64,000 nucleotides of DNA, taken from assembly GCA_029256185.1 (NCBI GenBank), contig JAQSYI010000005.1, positions 124,001 to 188,000 on the forward strand. Direction: 5' to 3'. The number at the start of each line of letters is the position of its first letter. Positions within the stretch are counted from its first letter, which is position 1. This document shows positions 34,445 to 42,995 of the stretch, one piece after another. The notes under the pieces are model-generated. The model ran no database searches. It was not told the origin of the DNA and saw only the letters and a list, made by a program, of their open reading frames with translations. Position numbers and translations under genes: made by a program. This DNA is from Paenibacillaceae bacterium. GTDB taxonomy: Bacteria; Bacillota; Bacilli; Paenibacillales; NBRC-103111.

Positions 34445-36121
34445 ATGCCTTCCCTTTATCAAAAGGATGCCAGGATTGCAAGCAAGCTAAGGGTTCTTTT
34501 TTTGGGTGACAGTGTTACCGATAACTCTCTTTATATTGCCTATCTTGACGCTTATTTCAGACTGCATCGTCCGGAACTTGACATAAGTCTTATCCCCCTT
34601 GGCGTCAGCAGTGAAACGGCTTCGGGGCTAAGCGAGCCTGCGCATCCCTTCCCCCGCCCTTGCGTGCATGACCGTCTGGCGGCAGCCTTGAGGGAAGCCC
34701 GTCCGGATTGGGTGGTCTGCTGCTACGGCATGAATGATGCTATTTATTATCCCTTCTCGGAGGAGCGGTTTGCCGCTTACCGGGAGGGCATGCTGGCTCT
34801 GGTGAAGCAGATTAGGCAGTCGGGAGCCAAGGCGGCGGTCATGACTCCTCCTCCCTTTGACACCGCCTCCTTCTCCGGGCATACAGCGCCTGAGGATGCG
34901 GCTGATTTCAGTTATATGAAGCCTTATGAGGCATATGATCTGGTGCTGGAGCGTTACTCGGACTGGCTTCGTTCCCTGAATGCGGAGACGGTGGACGGCT
35001 TCATTGACATCCGCACTCCGATGAAGCGGGATATCGCGCAGAGAAGGGAGCAGGACCCCCAATACAGCTCCGGCGACGGCATTCATCCCAATCCTTATGG
35101 ACATTGGGTAATGGCCGCAACTCTGCTCGGCAAATTGTTCACCGTTATGCTGGAGCGGATGCCGGAATATGTAGAAGCCCCGGAGGAATCGGCCTGGTTT
35201 GAACTGGTGAAAAAACGCACCCTGTTGCTGGCAGCATCATGGAAGGAGCATGTGGGACATACGAACCCCAACAAGTCGCAAGGGGCAGTGCCGCTTGCGG
35301 AAGCATTGGTGGAAGCGCGGCTGCTGGAGAAACAGCTGGCCATTCTGGCGGCTGACGCTGAGGATTCCCTGCTGCTGCCAAGACGCACGGTCCGGGATGG
35401 TGTGAGGACGGACGAGTTCTACCTGAATGGCAGGGAATGCGTTGTCCTGCGGCCGGAGACAGCCGCCCCTGGCAACCCCTGGGTATGGCGCACCGAATTT
35501 CTGTACGCCTTCAATCAGGCGGATATGGCTCTGCTCAAGCAAGGCTTTCATATCGCCTATATCCGGCTGAGCCATATGTACGGCTGCTCCTATGCCGTCT
35601 CGCAGATGAAAGCCTTCAAGACCTATCTGGAGCAAGCTTACGGTCTGGCGGCCAAGGCAGCCTTGTTCGGGTTCAGCCGGGGCGGTTTTTACGCTATGCG
35701 CTATGTGGCAGCCTATCCGGAGGATGCCGCTTGCGTCTATCTGGATGCCCCGGTGATCCGGCTGACAAGCTGGCCCGGCGGCAAGGAAGAAGGGATCGGC
35801 TCTCCCGCCGAATGGCAGGATTGTCTGGCCGTCTATGGATATGGGGAGCAAGACGCCGACAAACTGGAGGACGTTTCCGCGGAGGCCGTTGCAGCCCTGG
35901 CCGGTTCGGGACTTCCGGTGTTGATCGTGGCCGGTTTGGCGGATGAAGTTGTTCCTTATCCGGAGAACGGGGCCGTCTTGGTCCAGGCTCTGGACGGGCA
36001 GCGGCAGGGAACGCCCGCAGAGAAGAAGGTGCTTGTCATTCTGAGAGAGAATGTGGGACATCACCCCCACAGCCTGGAGGACCCGGCGCCTATTGTTGAA
36101 TTTGTGAAGGGCTGCTTCTGA
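34445..36121 (+). CDS. SGNH hydrolase fused to an alpha/beta hydrolase
   Basis: A 558-residue cytoplasmic protein with two esterase folds. The SGNH domain (about 15-240) has LGDS with nucleophile Ser23, GMND with Asn97, and DGIHP with Asp211/His214. The alpha/beta hydrolase domain (about 335-555) has GFSRGG with Ser411, ADEVVP with Asp500 and GHHPH with His539/540. ATG 34445 is preferred to 34439, which would leave only one base after AAGGAG. No signal peptide is seen. It probably removes acyl groups, such as acetyl, from imported oligosaccharides; two complete catalytic sets in one chain are uncommon. It stands alone between its own promoter and a convergent amidase gene. Confidence 0.85.
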   Translation: MPSLYQKDARIASKLRVLFLGDSVTDNSLYIAYLDAYFRLHRPELDISLIPLGVSSETASGLSEPAHPFPRPCVHDRLAAALREARPDWVVCCYGMNDAIYYPFSEERFAAYREGMLALVKQIRQSGAKAAVMTPPPFDTASFSGHTAPEDAADFSYMKPYEAYDLVLERYSDWLRSLNAETVDGFIDIRTPMKRDIAQRREQDPQYSSGDGIHPNPYGHWVMAATLLGKLFTVMLERMPEYVEAPEESAWFELVKKRTLLLAASWKEHVGHTNPNKSQGAVPLAEALVEARLLEKQLAILAADAEDSLLLPRRTVRDGVRTDEFYLNGRECVVLRPETAAPGNPWVWRTEFLYAFNQADMALLKQGFHIAYIRLSHMYGCSYAVSQMKAFKTYLEQAYGLAAKAALFGFSRGGFYAMRYVAAYPEDAACVYLDAPVIRLTSWPGGKEEGIGSPAEWQDCLAVYGYGEQDADKLEDVSAEAVAALAGSGLPVLIVAGLADEVVPYPENGAVLVQALDGQRQGTPAEKKVLVILRENVGHHPHSLEDPAPIVEFVKGCF

Positions 36122-36164
36122 GCGCGACTGTTTCCTTGCCGTCCACATTCAAAGGTGACCGCCT

Positions 36165-37451
36165 TCATGCACGCTTCCCCCCTTTTCCGTCAGCCATCCG
36201 GCCAGAGACCCATTGCAGCAGCTTTAGGTCCTGCCCCCTGCCTGCAATTAGCGACAAACCTATTGAAAATCCGGCGGATGACATGAAGGGAATGGTAATC
36301 TGCGGCAGACCGGCCAGACCGGCGATGCAGGTAAGCCTCATGGCTCGGGAGCGCTGCCTGTCGGCAGCTTCGCCCGCTTGCCCCAAGGCCGGCGCCTCTC
36401 CCGGGGCGGTGGGAATCACCAGCAGCCGGTTGTTCCCCAGCAGGGAAGCCAGCCGGCTGTCGATCTCACGGCGCTTCGCTTCATACGCCGGCCGGTCCTC
36501 CTGGGTCAGACCGCTTGCCCAGTGAAACCGCTCGGCAATGCCCGGTCCGAACCGGGGCTGCACTGTGGCAATCCATGCCCCGTGCTGCTCCCATATCTCC
36601 CGGCCCTGCAGATTGCGGAATATGTCCGCCCATCCGCCCAAGCCGCCTTCATCCTCTGGGGCCAGCCGCAGCCGGGATTGGCTGCTTCCCGCCAGCAGGG
36701 CTGCCGCGGCCGCGGCCAACGTTCGGCCAGCCGCCTCTTCCGCTTGCTCCCACGCATCATCCGGCCAATAAATATGGCCGAATGTCTCCGGTTCGTCCCC
36801 GTCTGCAGACGAGCGGCTGGCTGGCGGCGGCTCTGCCCCTTCTGCCGGGGATTGGTTCCTGGAGCAATCCGACGGGCTGCCGCTCTCCGGCTCTTCCCCA
36901 AGCAGCACCCGCCCGACCTCCAAGAGAATCTGCGGATCGCGGCTCATCCACCCCACCGTGTCGAAGCTGGGAGCAAGCGGAATTACGCCCTCCGCACTCA
37001 CTGCTCCGTGGGTGGGGCGAAAGCCGAACACACCGCAATAAGACGAGGGGATGCGCACCGAGCCCCCCGTATCCGTCCCCATTGCAAAATCCGCGAGCCC
37101 TGCCGCCGCGGCAACGGCTGAGCCGCCGGATGAGCCTCCGGGAATCCGGTCGGGAGCCCTGGTATTCACCGGTGTGCCATAATGGATGTTCTCTCCCTGC
37201 AGGCTGTACATCAATTCATCCGTTACAGTGGTCCCTTGGAGCCGGGCTCCATGGTCCAGCAGCAGCCGGATGGCAGCAGCCGTATGCTCCGCCGGCTCAT
37301 GGGTATCCCGCCAATGAGGATTGCCCGCAGTGCTGATATGGCCCTCCAACGCAAACACATCCTTCACTGCAAAGCGCAAGCCGTCAAGAGCTCCTGCCCG
37401 ACGCGCAGCCAACTGCAGGCTTCCATCGATATATGCCCCGTAGTCCGTCAT
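36165..37451 (-). CDS. amidase signature family enzyme
   Basis: A 428-residue amidase with the Ser-cisSer-Lys triad in place: Lys30 (LRFAVKDVF), Ser107 (PGGSSGGSAVA) and Ser131 (GTDTGGSVRIPSSYCG). ATG 37451 follows a GGGGATGAGGGG ribosome site; the open frame further upstream overlaps the preceding gene. It starts 25 bp after the gamma-glutamyltransferase stop, so the pair is an operon. Amidases of this class cleave simple amides, allophanate or carbamoyl compounds. A linker of about 45 residues (EPESGSPSDCSRNQSPAEG...) interrupts the middle. The pairing with a Ggt-like enzyme hints at amino-acid amide or peptide turnover. Confidence 0.87.
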   Translation of the reverse strand: MTDYGAYIDGSLQLAARRAGALDGLRFAVKDVFALEGHISTAGNPHWRDTHEPAEHTAAAIRLLLDHGARLQGTTVTDELMYSLQGENIHYGTPVNTRAPDRIPGGSSGGSAVAAAAGLADFAMGTDTGGSVRIPSSYCGVFGFRPTHGAVSAEGVIPLAPSFDTVGWMSRDPQILLEVGRVLLGEEPESGSPSDCSRNQSPAEGAEPPPASRSSADGDEPETFGHIYWPDDAWEQAEEAAGRTLAAAAAALLAGSSQSRLRLAPEDEGGLGGWADIFRNLQGREIWEQHGAWIATVQPRFGPGIAERFHWASGLTQEDRPAYEAKRREIDSRLASLLGNNRLLVIPTAPGEAPALGQAGEAADRQRSRAMRLTCIAGLAGLPQITIPFMSSAGFSIGLSLIAGRGQDLKLLQWVSGRMADGKGGKRA

Positions 37452-37476
37452 CCCCTCATCCCCTTCCTCTCCGGCG

Positions 37477-39060
37477 CTACCAGCCCATCGCCGCTCCATC
37501 CGAACGGGGGTCTGTTCCTCCGCTCCGGAAGCCGTTCTCACCAATGACAACCGCATTGGCATGACCCATGATGCCGTCATAGGCTTGCACTGTTTTTACG
37601 CTATGGCCGGAGCGCTTCAGCTTATCCACGGCATCATTGGCGATGCGGCTCTCCACCTTCAGATCCTTATTCGGCTCCCCCCACGTCCGGCCCCACAGCC
37701 AGCGGGGCTCAGAAACAGCCTTCTGCGGGTCCATCCTGTAGTCGATGATCCGGGTGACAAGGGCGGTTTGGGTCTGAGGCTGCCCTTCTCCGCCCTGGGT
37801 ACCGTACAGAATGGCCGGCTTCCCGTCCCGGCAGGCCATGGCGGGCATCAGGGTATGGAAGGTGCGCTTGCGGGGTTCCAGCCGGTTCACGTGATCCTGC
37901 TCCAGGGAAAAGAAGGAGCCCCGGTTCTGCAGAATAATGCCCGTTTCTCCCGCAGTTACAGCCGAACCGAACTCGAAGTAGAGACTTTGAATAAAGGAGA
38001 CGGCATTCCCCTCGCCATCCACCACCGCAGCATATGCCGTATCTCCGCCCATGGGCTTCGCATCCACGTCGATGGTCCGGTCCATGCGGATCTCCCCCGC
38101 CAGTTCCCTGGCGTATGCCTTAGACAACAGCCGCTCCAGAGGAATGTCGGCAAACCCGGGGTCTGTCAAATACCGGTTGCGGTCCCGCAACGACAGCTTC
38201 AGCGCCTCGATGGTCAGATGGTAATAGTCATAAGAGCCGTGGGGAATGCTCTTCAGATCATAATTCTCCAGAATGTGCAGGGCCATAATTCCGGTAAAAC
38301 CCTGTGAATTGGGCGGCGCCTGGTACAGATCGTACCCCCGGTACGCACCGCTCGCCGGAGCATCCCATTCGCCTGTATGGGCGGCAAAGTCCTCCATAGT
38401 CAGCAAACCGCCATGGCCCTGCAAATAAGAGGAAATTTCGGCCCCAAGCGGGCCTTTATAGAAGGCATCTCTGCCGTTTGCCGCAATCTTCTTCAAGCTC
38501 TCGCCCAGAAGCCTCTGCACAAGCTTGCTTCCCGCAGCGGGGATTCGGCCCCCGGGCAAATAGATCCGTGCCGTATTCGGCTGCTCGGACAAGAGAAGCG
38601 CCCGTTGCGCAGTTGTGGCATACTGGTCGCCGGATACGGGGAAACCTTGCGCAGCATAAGCAATAGCAGGCTCAAGGAGTTCTCTGAGAGGCAGCCTGCC
38701 GTATTCGCGCGAGATAGCATCCCATCCGTCCACCATGCCCGGAACGGTAAGCACACTGCGCGGCCCTCTCAGCGGGATAGAGGCTTCTCCGGCAAACTGC
38801 TCCCGGGTGGCCATATAACCGGAGCGTCCGCTGGCATTATAGGCACGGACCGCTTGATCGGCTGAGCTGTAGACCAGCCAGAAGGCATCCCCGCCCAGCC
38901 CCGTCATGTGCGGATACACCACAGCCAGACATGCGCTGACTGCCACTGCCGCATCGAACGCATTGCCGCCCTTGGATAATATCCTTGCCCCGGCGGCTGT
39001 AGCCAGATAGTGTGGACTGACAACCATCGTCTCAATGCCAGTAATCGCTTTTGTCATCAT
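37477..39060 (-). CDS. gamma-glutamyltransferase family protein (YwrD-like)
   Basis: A 527-residue Ntn hydrolase. Residues about 10-60 carry the family N-terminus ATAAGARILSKGGNAFDAAVA. The autoprocessing/nucleophile Thr is at 341 in GGDTAYAAVVD, followed by the small-subunit motif GNAVSFIQSLYFEFGS; the end holds GGEGQPQTQTALV. No signal peptide is seen, so it is cytoplasmic like YwrD and unlike secreted Ggt. AAAGGAG precedes two adjacent ATG codons. It is the first gene of the two-gene operon with the amidase. Confidence 0.88.
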   Translation of the reverse strand: MMTKAITGIETMVVSPHYLATAAGARILSKGGNAFDAAVAVSACLAVVYPHMTGLGGDAFWLVYSSADQAVRAYNASGRSGYMATREQFAGEASIPLRGPRSVLTVPGMVDGWDAISREYGRLPLRELLEPAIAYAAQGFPVSGDQYATTAQRALLLSEQPNTARIYLPGGRIPAAGSKLVQRLLGESLKKIAANGRDAFYKGPLGAEISSYLQGHGGLLTMEDFAAHTGEWDAPASGAYRGYDLYQAPPNSQGFTGIMALHILENYDLKSIPHGSYDYYHLTIEALKLSLRDRNRYLTDPGFADIPLERLLSKAYARELAGEIRMDRTIDVDAKPMGGDTAYAAVVDGEGNAVSFIQSLYFEFGSAVTAGETGIILQNRGSFFSLEQDHVNRLEPRKRTFHTLMPAMACRDGKPAILYGTQGGEGQPQTQTALVTRIIDYRMDPQKAVSEPRWLWGRTWGEPNKDLKVESRIANDAVDKLKRSGHSVKTVQAYDGIMGHANAVVIGENGFRSGGTDPRSDGAAMGW

Positions 39061-39180
39061 ATTCCCGCTCCTTTCGCATTTTTTTCCTTATCTTAATTAG
39101 AATGATAATCGTTTATACAGGAATTGTCATCTTTTTTGCCCAGCATTTATCATAATCCTGTTATAATATCTGCCAACGGC

Positions 39181-39216
39181 AAAACCGCAGCGTAAGCATG
39201 CCTCCGCTGCGGTTTT
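39181..39216. terminator. bidirectional terminator hairpin
   Basis: AAAACCGCAGCG and CGCTGCGGTTTT form a perfect 12-bp stem with T-runs on both strands. It lies just past the stop of the propeller gene (minus strand). A TGTTATAAT box at 39159-39167 on the plus strand points into it, with no gene beyond. Confidence 0.8.
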
Positions 39217-39225
39217 CTTGTCCTG

Positions 39226-41217
39226 CTATGAATGCCGGCCCGGCGGGTAATGAAACTCGCCGCGGTAATTGGATGCATTGTACAAAGGGTACTTCTCGGG
39301 TGCGTATACAGGCTCGTGCTGCGGGGAGCTGTCCTGGGTATAAATGTACATCCGCTGCTGATCCCACAGCACAAGCTCATCACGGGAATCGCCCGTCAGA
39401 TCAAGAACCTCGGCGCACAGCTCGGGATGCCCGTCCTCAGGAAACCGTACCACTGTCCGGCCCTCTCCGTCTATCAGTCCGCCGTGGACGGCGCTGCCGT
39501 TCAGCAGCACCAGATCCTGCCCATCCCCCGTCCAGTTCACAGGAGTAATGACAATGCCGTTGCAGGGGGGTTCGAACTGATGCAGCAGCTTGCCCCGGCA
39601 ATCGTAAAGATAGACAATCCCCTGGCACCCCCAGAAGGTGGTCACGCACAGCTCCAGTCCGGGGAGATCCGGCCGGTAGTTGCCCACGCTAACCCGCTGG
39701 GCATGGCCGACCGTATGCTTCTGAAGCACACGGCCCTGAAGATCGGCAATCATGAAGCCCTCTTCACCGGAAGCAATGGCAATGAGCGGGTCCGGCTCAT
39801 CGGGATTCCATCTCCCGATCAGAATCTCATCCGTATGGTCCGTCTCCACCGGCAGCGTCCAGAGCAGCGTGCCGTCATGATCCACCAGATGATAGCCGAT
39901 GAACATCTCGTCCCGGCCATCCCCGTCTATATCAGCCGTGTAGGGGAAGTGGCCGGTTATCCCCTGCTGGAAGGTCCACTGGAGATTCAACTCGTGATCA
40001 TAAACCCATACCCGGCTGTAGCGGTCCTTGATGAGAATATCTGCGGGTCTGTCCTTGCCGGAGAAATTGGCGATGCGGATCGCGTCCACATTCACCCGGT
40101 CGAACGCATATTTATGAAACGGGAGACTGTGCAGCGACGAGTCGGGCTGCTCCGACAGGGGAGTAGGCACCGCCCTCTTCACCGCTCCGGTCCGCCCGTC
40201 CAGAATCATCAGTTGAAAGTTGCGCGATACGATGACTTCATCTATTCCGTCTCCGTCGATATCACAAACCTGAAGGGGAAGGTCCGCAGACAGCAGCGCA
40301 TGATCCGGATTGGTGCTGGGCTCGCCCAGCTGCCACAGCACCTCCCCGTCCAGCTTGATCGCCGTCAGACAGCTGATATGGGCATAGGCATCCTTGTGGC
40401 CCCGCTTCTGATGCTGCGCCAGCACGATGCAGAGCTCTTTGGTCCCGGTCAGATGACCGAAGCGGATCTCCCGGGCTGTGCCGAAGTTTTTCAGATCAAT
40501 CGTTTTCCACAGCCGCGGCTGCGGATAGCCGGCCGACAATCCCGCCAGTTCAACCGAAGCCTGCCTCGTCTCCTGCAGCCACACCTCATGCTGAGCCTGG
40601 GTCATGGAGACACACACATCGGTATACTGGGCAGGCATCCGGGAGGACAGGCCGATCTTGCCGTATTCGTATTCCCCGTCTGAGGCCTGGAGCAGCTCCC
40701 GGCCATCCGCGAACCCGCGCAGCTCTCCCCCGGAGCATACCACCTTCAAGCGGTAGAAATGGTCCGAATCATAATCGAATTTCACTGCGGCCAACTCGCT
40801 GACCTCATCCTGATTCCGCTTCAGCAGGAGCAGTCGGCCGCCCTCCAAGCCCAGGAAATAGTGGCGGCGGCCATGTTGATAACGGAACACGATGCCCGTA
40901 TGGGAGTGCGTGGACAGGGGCCGGACAGTGGCTTCCAGCGTATAGTCCCGCCAGTCCTCACTCCCGGCAGCGAGCAGCGGCCATAGCGGATTGATCGCCG
41001 CCTGAGGCCGGGTCTGCTCCATATATTTCGTTCCATTATCCTCCGTAACGATCCATGTGGGCCCCAGCCAGCCGTACCAGACTACCGGATCATGCCAGCC
41101 TCCCTTAAAGCCCGGGCTGGGGCAATAATGGTATTCCCCCAGGGCGGAATGCTTCGGATCATAGGGAAACGGCCCGATGGAAAAAGCGCGGAACTGCTCA
41201 TTCATCAGCGTAATCAT
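39226..41217 (-). CDS. cytoplasmic lectin-like / FG-GAP propeller protein
   Basis: A 663-residue protein with no signal peptide. Residues about 85-200 look like a concanavalin-type sandwich (DYTLEATVRPLSTHSHTG, FRYQHGRRHYFLGLEGG), similar in style to PF06439 (3-keto-disaccharide hydrolase/DUF1080). About 225-640 is a beta-propeller with acidic turn motifs CDIDGDGIDEVIVS, ADIDGDGRDEMFIG and LDLTGDSRDELVLW, probably calcium-binding as in rhamnogalacturonan lyase PL11 or FG-GAP repeats. ATG 41217 has CGGAGG 8 bases upstream; an earlier ATG at 41235 has no ribosome site. It follows a sugar-binding lipoprotein gene. The function is not recognised; a cytosolic oligosaccharide lyase or binding protein is possible. 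Confidence 0.7.
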   Translation of the reverse strand: MITLMNEQFRAFSIGPFPYDPKHSALGEYHYCPSPGFKGGWHDPVVWYGWLGPTWIVTEDNGTKYMEQTRPQAAINPLWPLLAAGSEDWRDYTLEATVRPLSTHSHTGIVFRYQHGRRHYFLGLEGGRLLLLKRNQDEVSELAAVKFDYDSDHFYRLKVVCSGGELRGFADGRELLQASDGEYEYGKIGLSSRMPAQYTDVCVSMTQAQHEVWLQETRQASVELAGLSAGYPQPRLWKTIDLKNFGTAREIRFGHLTGTKELCIVLAQHQKRGHKDAYAHISCLTAIKLDGEVLWQLGEPSTNPDHALLSADLPLQVCDIDGDGIDEVIVSRNFQLMILDGRTGAVKRAVPTPLSEQPDSSLHSLPFHKYAFDRVNVDAIRIANFSGKDRPADILIKDRYSRVWVYDHELNLQWTFQQGITGHFPYTADIDGDGRDEMFIGYHLVDHDGTLLWTLPVETDHTDEILIGRWNPDEPDPLIAIASGEEGFMIADLQGRVLQKHTVGHAQRVSVGNYRPDLPGLELCVTTFWGCQGIVYLYDCRGKLLHQFEPPCNGIVITPVNWTGDGQDLVLLNGSAVHGGLIDGEGRTVVRFPEDGHPELCAEVLDLTGDSRDELVLWDQQRMYIYTQDSSPQHEPVYAPEKYPLYNASNYRGEFHYPPGRHS

Positions 41218-41239
41218 CTGCATGGCCTCCGTCATTCGT

Positions 41240-42742
41240 TTATTTCAGGCTTGCGCCTTCCTTCTGGTACCACTCGGTCCAGGTCTTGATCGCCTTATCT
41301 CCGCCTGAAGCCCGGTACTTCTTCACATAATCGTTCCAGGAAGCCTCGACTTTTTCATTGCCGAGAACGGTTTTCGCCCGGTACTCCTCGGCGATCTTGG
41401 GCAGATTGTAGGCGGCAAGCTCGGGATAATAAGGCAGAGAGGCGGCAATTTTGTCCAGCTTGCCTGCCTTGTTGGCCAAGGACAGATTCTCAATCACATC
41501 GTCCGTATAATCCACCTTCATGTAGCTCTTGATCGCATCGTTGAACTGGCCGTGCTTGACCAGCGAGAATGCCCAGTGAAGCGAATTCCGATCCGCCAGC
41601 TTCTCATAAGCGCCGTTGTTCGCCTTATAATGCTTGCCCTCAATACCCATGAAGGTATACCGGGTTCCCTCATCGGACAGGACCCAATCGAAGAATTTCA
41701 TCAAGGCATCGATATTCTTCGTATCCTTGGGGATGGACACATAGTGGCGGTTCGTTGAATTATAGGTCATTTGCGACGGGCTGCCATCCTCGCGCAGCGG
41801 CAGATCAATGGCAATGTAAGGGTCCATGATGCCCGGCGAAAATTCCTTGCCGCTCTTGAAGTGCCAGAAGCCGCTGAACATGCCGTATTTGCCTGTGTTG
41901 ATTTTTTGGCGGAAGATGGTGCCCGTGGTGGTAGGCCATTCGGGATCGAGAATTTTATCGGTCACCAGCTTGTTCATGAACAGCAGATACTTCTTGTATT
42001 CGTCGGTAATTTCCGGCGGCAGCAGCTCATTATTGCGGAATTTGTAGGACTCCGCATCGTAGGCCGCCTGAAAAATTCTTCCTCCGTAGGACAGATCATT
42101 CAGGGCAACCAGACCGAAGGTATCGTTCTTGCCGTTGCGGTCCGGATCCTGCTCCGTAAACGCCTTCATGACGGTATAAAACTCATCGATGGTTTTGGGC
42201 ACCTGCAGTCCCAGCGTATCCAACCATTTCTTGTTCACATACACCACCTGGGTAAAACCGTCATGCCGGTTGTAGGGAATGGCCCATATCTTCCCTTGCT
42301 CCGTCACCGGGAGCCAGGCATCTGCGGGCATGTTGTTCTTCAGGTTGGGGTACTTCTCAATATACGGCGACAGATCGGTCAGCAGGCCGTCATTGGCGAA
42401 TTGCAGCAGCTTGCTCTTATCCTTCTCATTGACCGCGAAAGCGTCAGGATAGCTGCCCGATGCCATCAGGATATTCAGCTTGTCCATGTACCCGGCGGTG
42501 CCCGGCGATTCCAGCTCCACCCGGACCCCCGTCTTTTCCTGCAGGAAATTAATGTACTCGTTGTCCTTCAAGGACATTCCCTGCGGGTCTACATTATAAT
42601 CGAACATCACCGTAAAGGTCGGGGTAGTCTGGGGGCTTGCCCCCTCCTCCTTGGTCCCTTCCTCCGCCTTACCGCAGCCCCCCATGACAGCGACAATGCT
42701 TAATGCGCTTGCGAGCACAACCCACTTCTTCGGTTTCATCAT
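41240..42742 (-). CDS. extracellular solute-binding lipoprotein of sugar ABC importer
   Basis: A 500-residue lipoprotein. ATG 42742 follows GAGGAGGCGGAAT; the longer open frame upstream is unsupported. Lipobox MGGC is at about 20-23. The binding domain has DKLNILMASGSYPDAFAV and a D-rich loop DPDRNGKNDTFG like other YtcQ/LipO proteins here. Together with the permeases at 45355 and 46332, on the other side of the AraC regulator, it would form a complete importer. It is transcribed with the propeller gene downstream. Confidence 0.9.
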   Translation of the reverse strand: MMKPKKWVVLASALSIVAVMGGCGKAEEGTKEEGASPQTTPTFTVMFDYNVDPQGMSLKDNEYINFLQEKTGVRVELESPGTAGYMDKLNILMASGSYPDAFAVNEKDKSKLLQFANDGLLTDLSPYIEKYPNLKNNMPADAWLPVTEQGKIWAIPYNRHDGFTQVVYVNKKWLDTLGLQVPKTIDEFYTVMKAFTEQDPDRNGKNDTFGLVALNDLSYGGRIFQAAYDAESYKFRNNELLPPEITDEYKKYLLFMNKLVTDKILDPEWPTTTGTIFRQKINTGKYGMFSGFWHFKSGKEFSPGIMDPYIAIDLPLREDGSPSQMTYNSTNRHYVSIPKDTKNIDALMKFFDWVLSDEGTRYTFMGIEGKHYKANNGAYEKLADRNSLHWAFSLVKHGQFNDAIKSYMKVDYTDDVIENLSLANKAGKLDKIAASLPYYPELAAYNLPKIAEEYRAKTVLGNEKVEASWNDYVKKYRASGGDKAIKTWTEWYQKEGASLK

Positions 42743-42918
42743 ATTCCGCCTCCTCATTTGTTGAATCATCCGTACCCCCGTGCTGCGGGGCAGGATAGCC
42801 TTTATTCTAGATTGCAGGACGGAAATCGCAATGGACATCATTTATGGTCATGTACATAATCTTGACTGGAGCCATGTACATTTTCTCTGGTCATTTTTAC
42901 GAAAATGTATGGATGCGC

Positions 42919-42995
42919 TTTTTCATTGGGGGCTCCCCCAAAAGTACCCGGAATTTGCTTTAAGAGCATCTCGTCACTTTTGGGGGATTGTTTTT
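42919..42995 (+). repeat. 77-bp palindromic element, copy C, overlapping the 3' end of an AraC gene
   Basis: TTTTCATTGGGGGCTCCCCC opens the element, and CCCCCAAAAGT pairs with ACTTTTGGGGG; it ends GATTGTTTTT. The AraC reading frame on the other strand ends inside the element, so its last nine or so codons (KAAKTIPQK) are element sequence. Confidence 0.87.

Noticed and set aside
39100..39125. Fur-type operator upstream of the gamma-glutamyltransferase gene
   Set aside because: AATGATAATCGTTTATAC has some likeness to a Fur box, but too few matches and no iron-related genes nearby.
39232..40683. 483-codon plus-strand frame opposite the propeller gene
   Set aside because: Antisense shadow without start signals.
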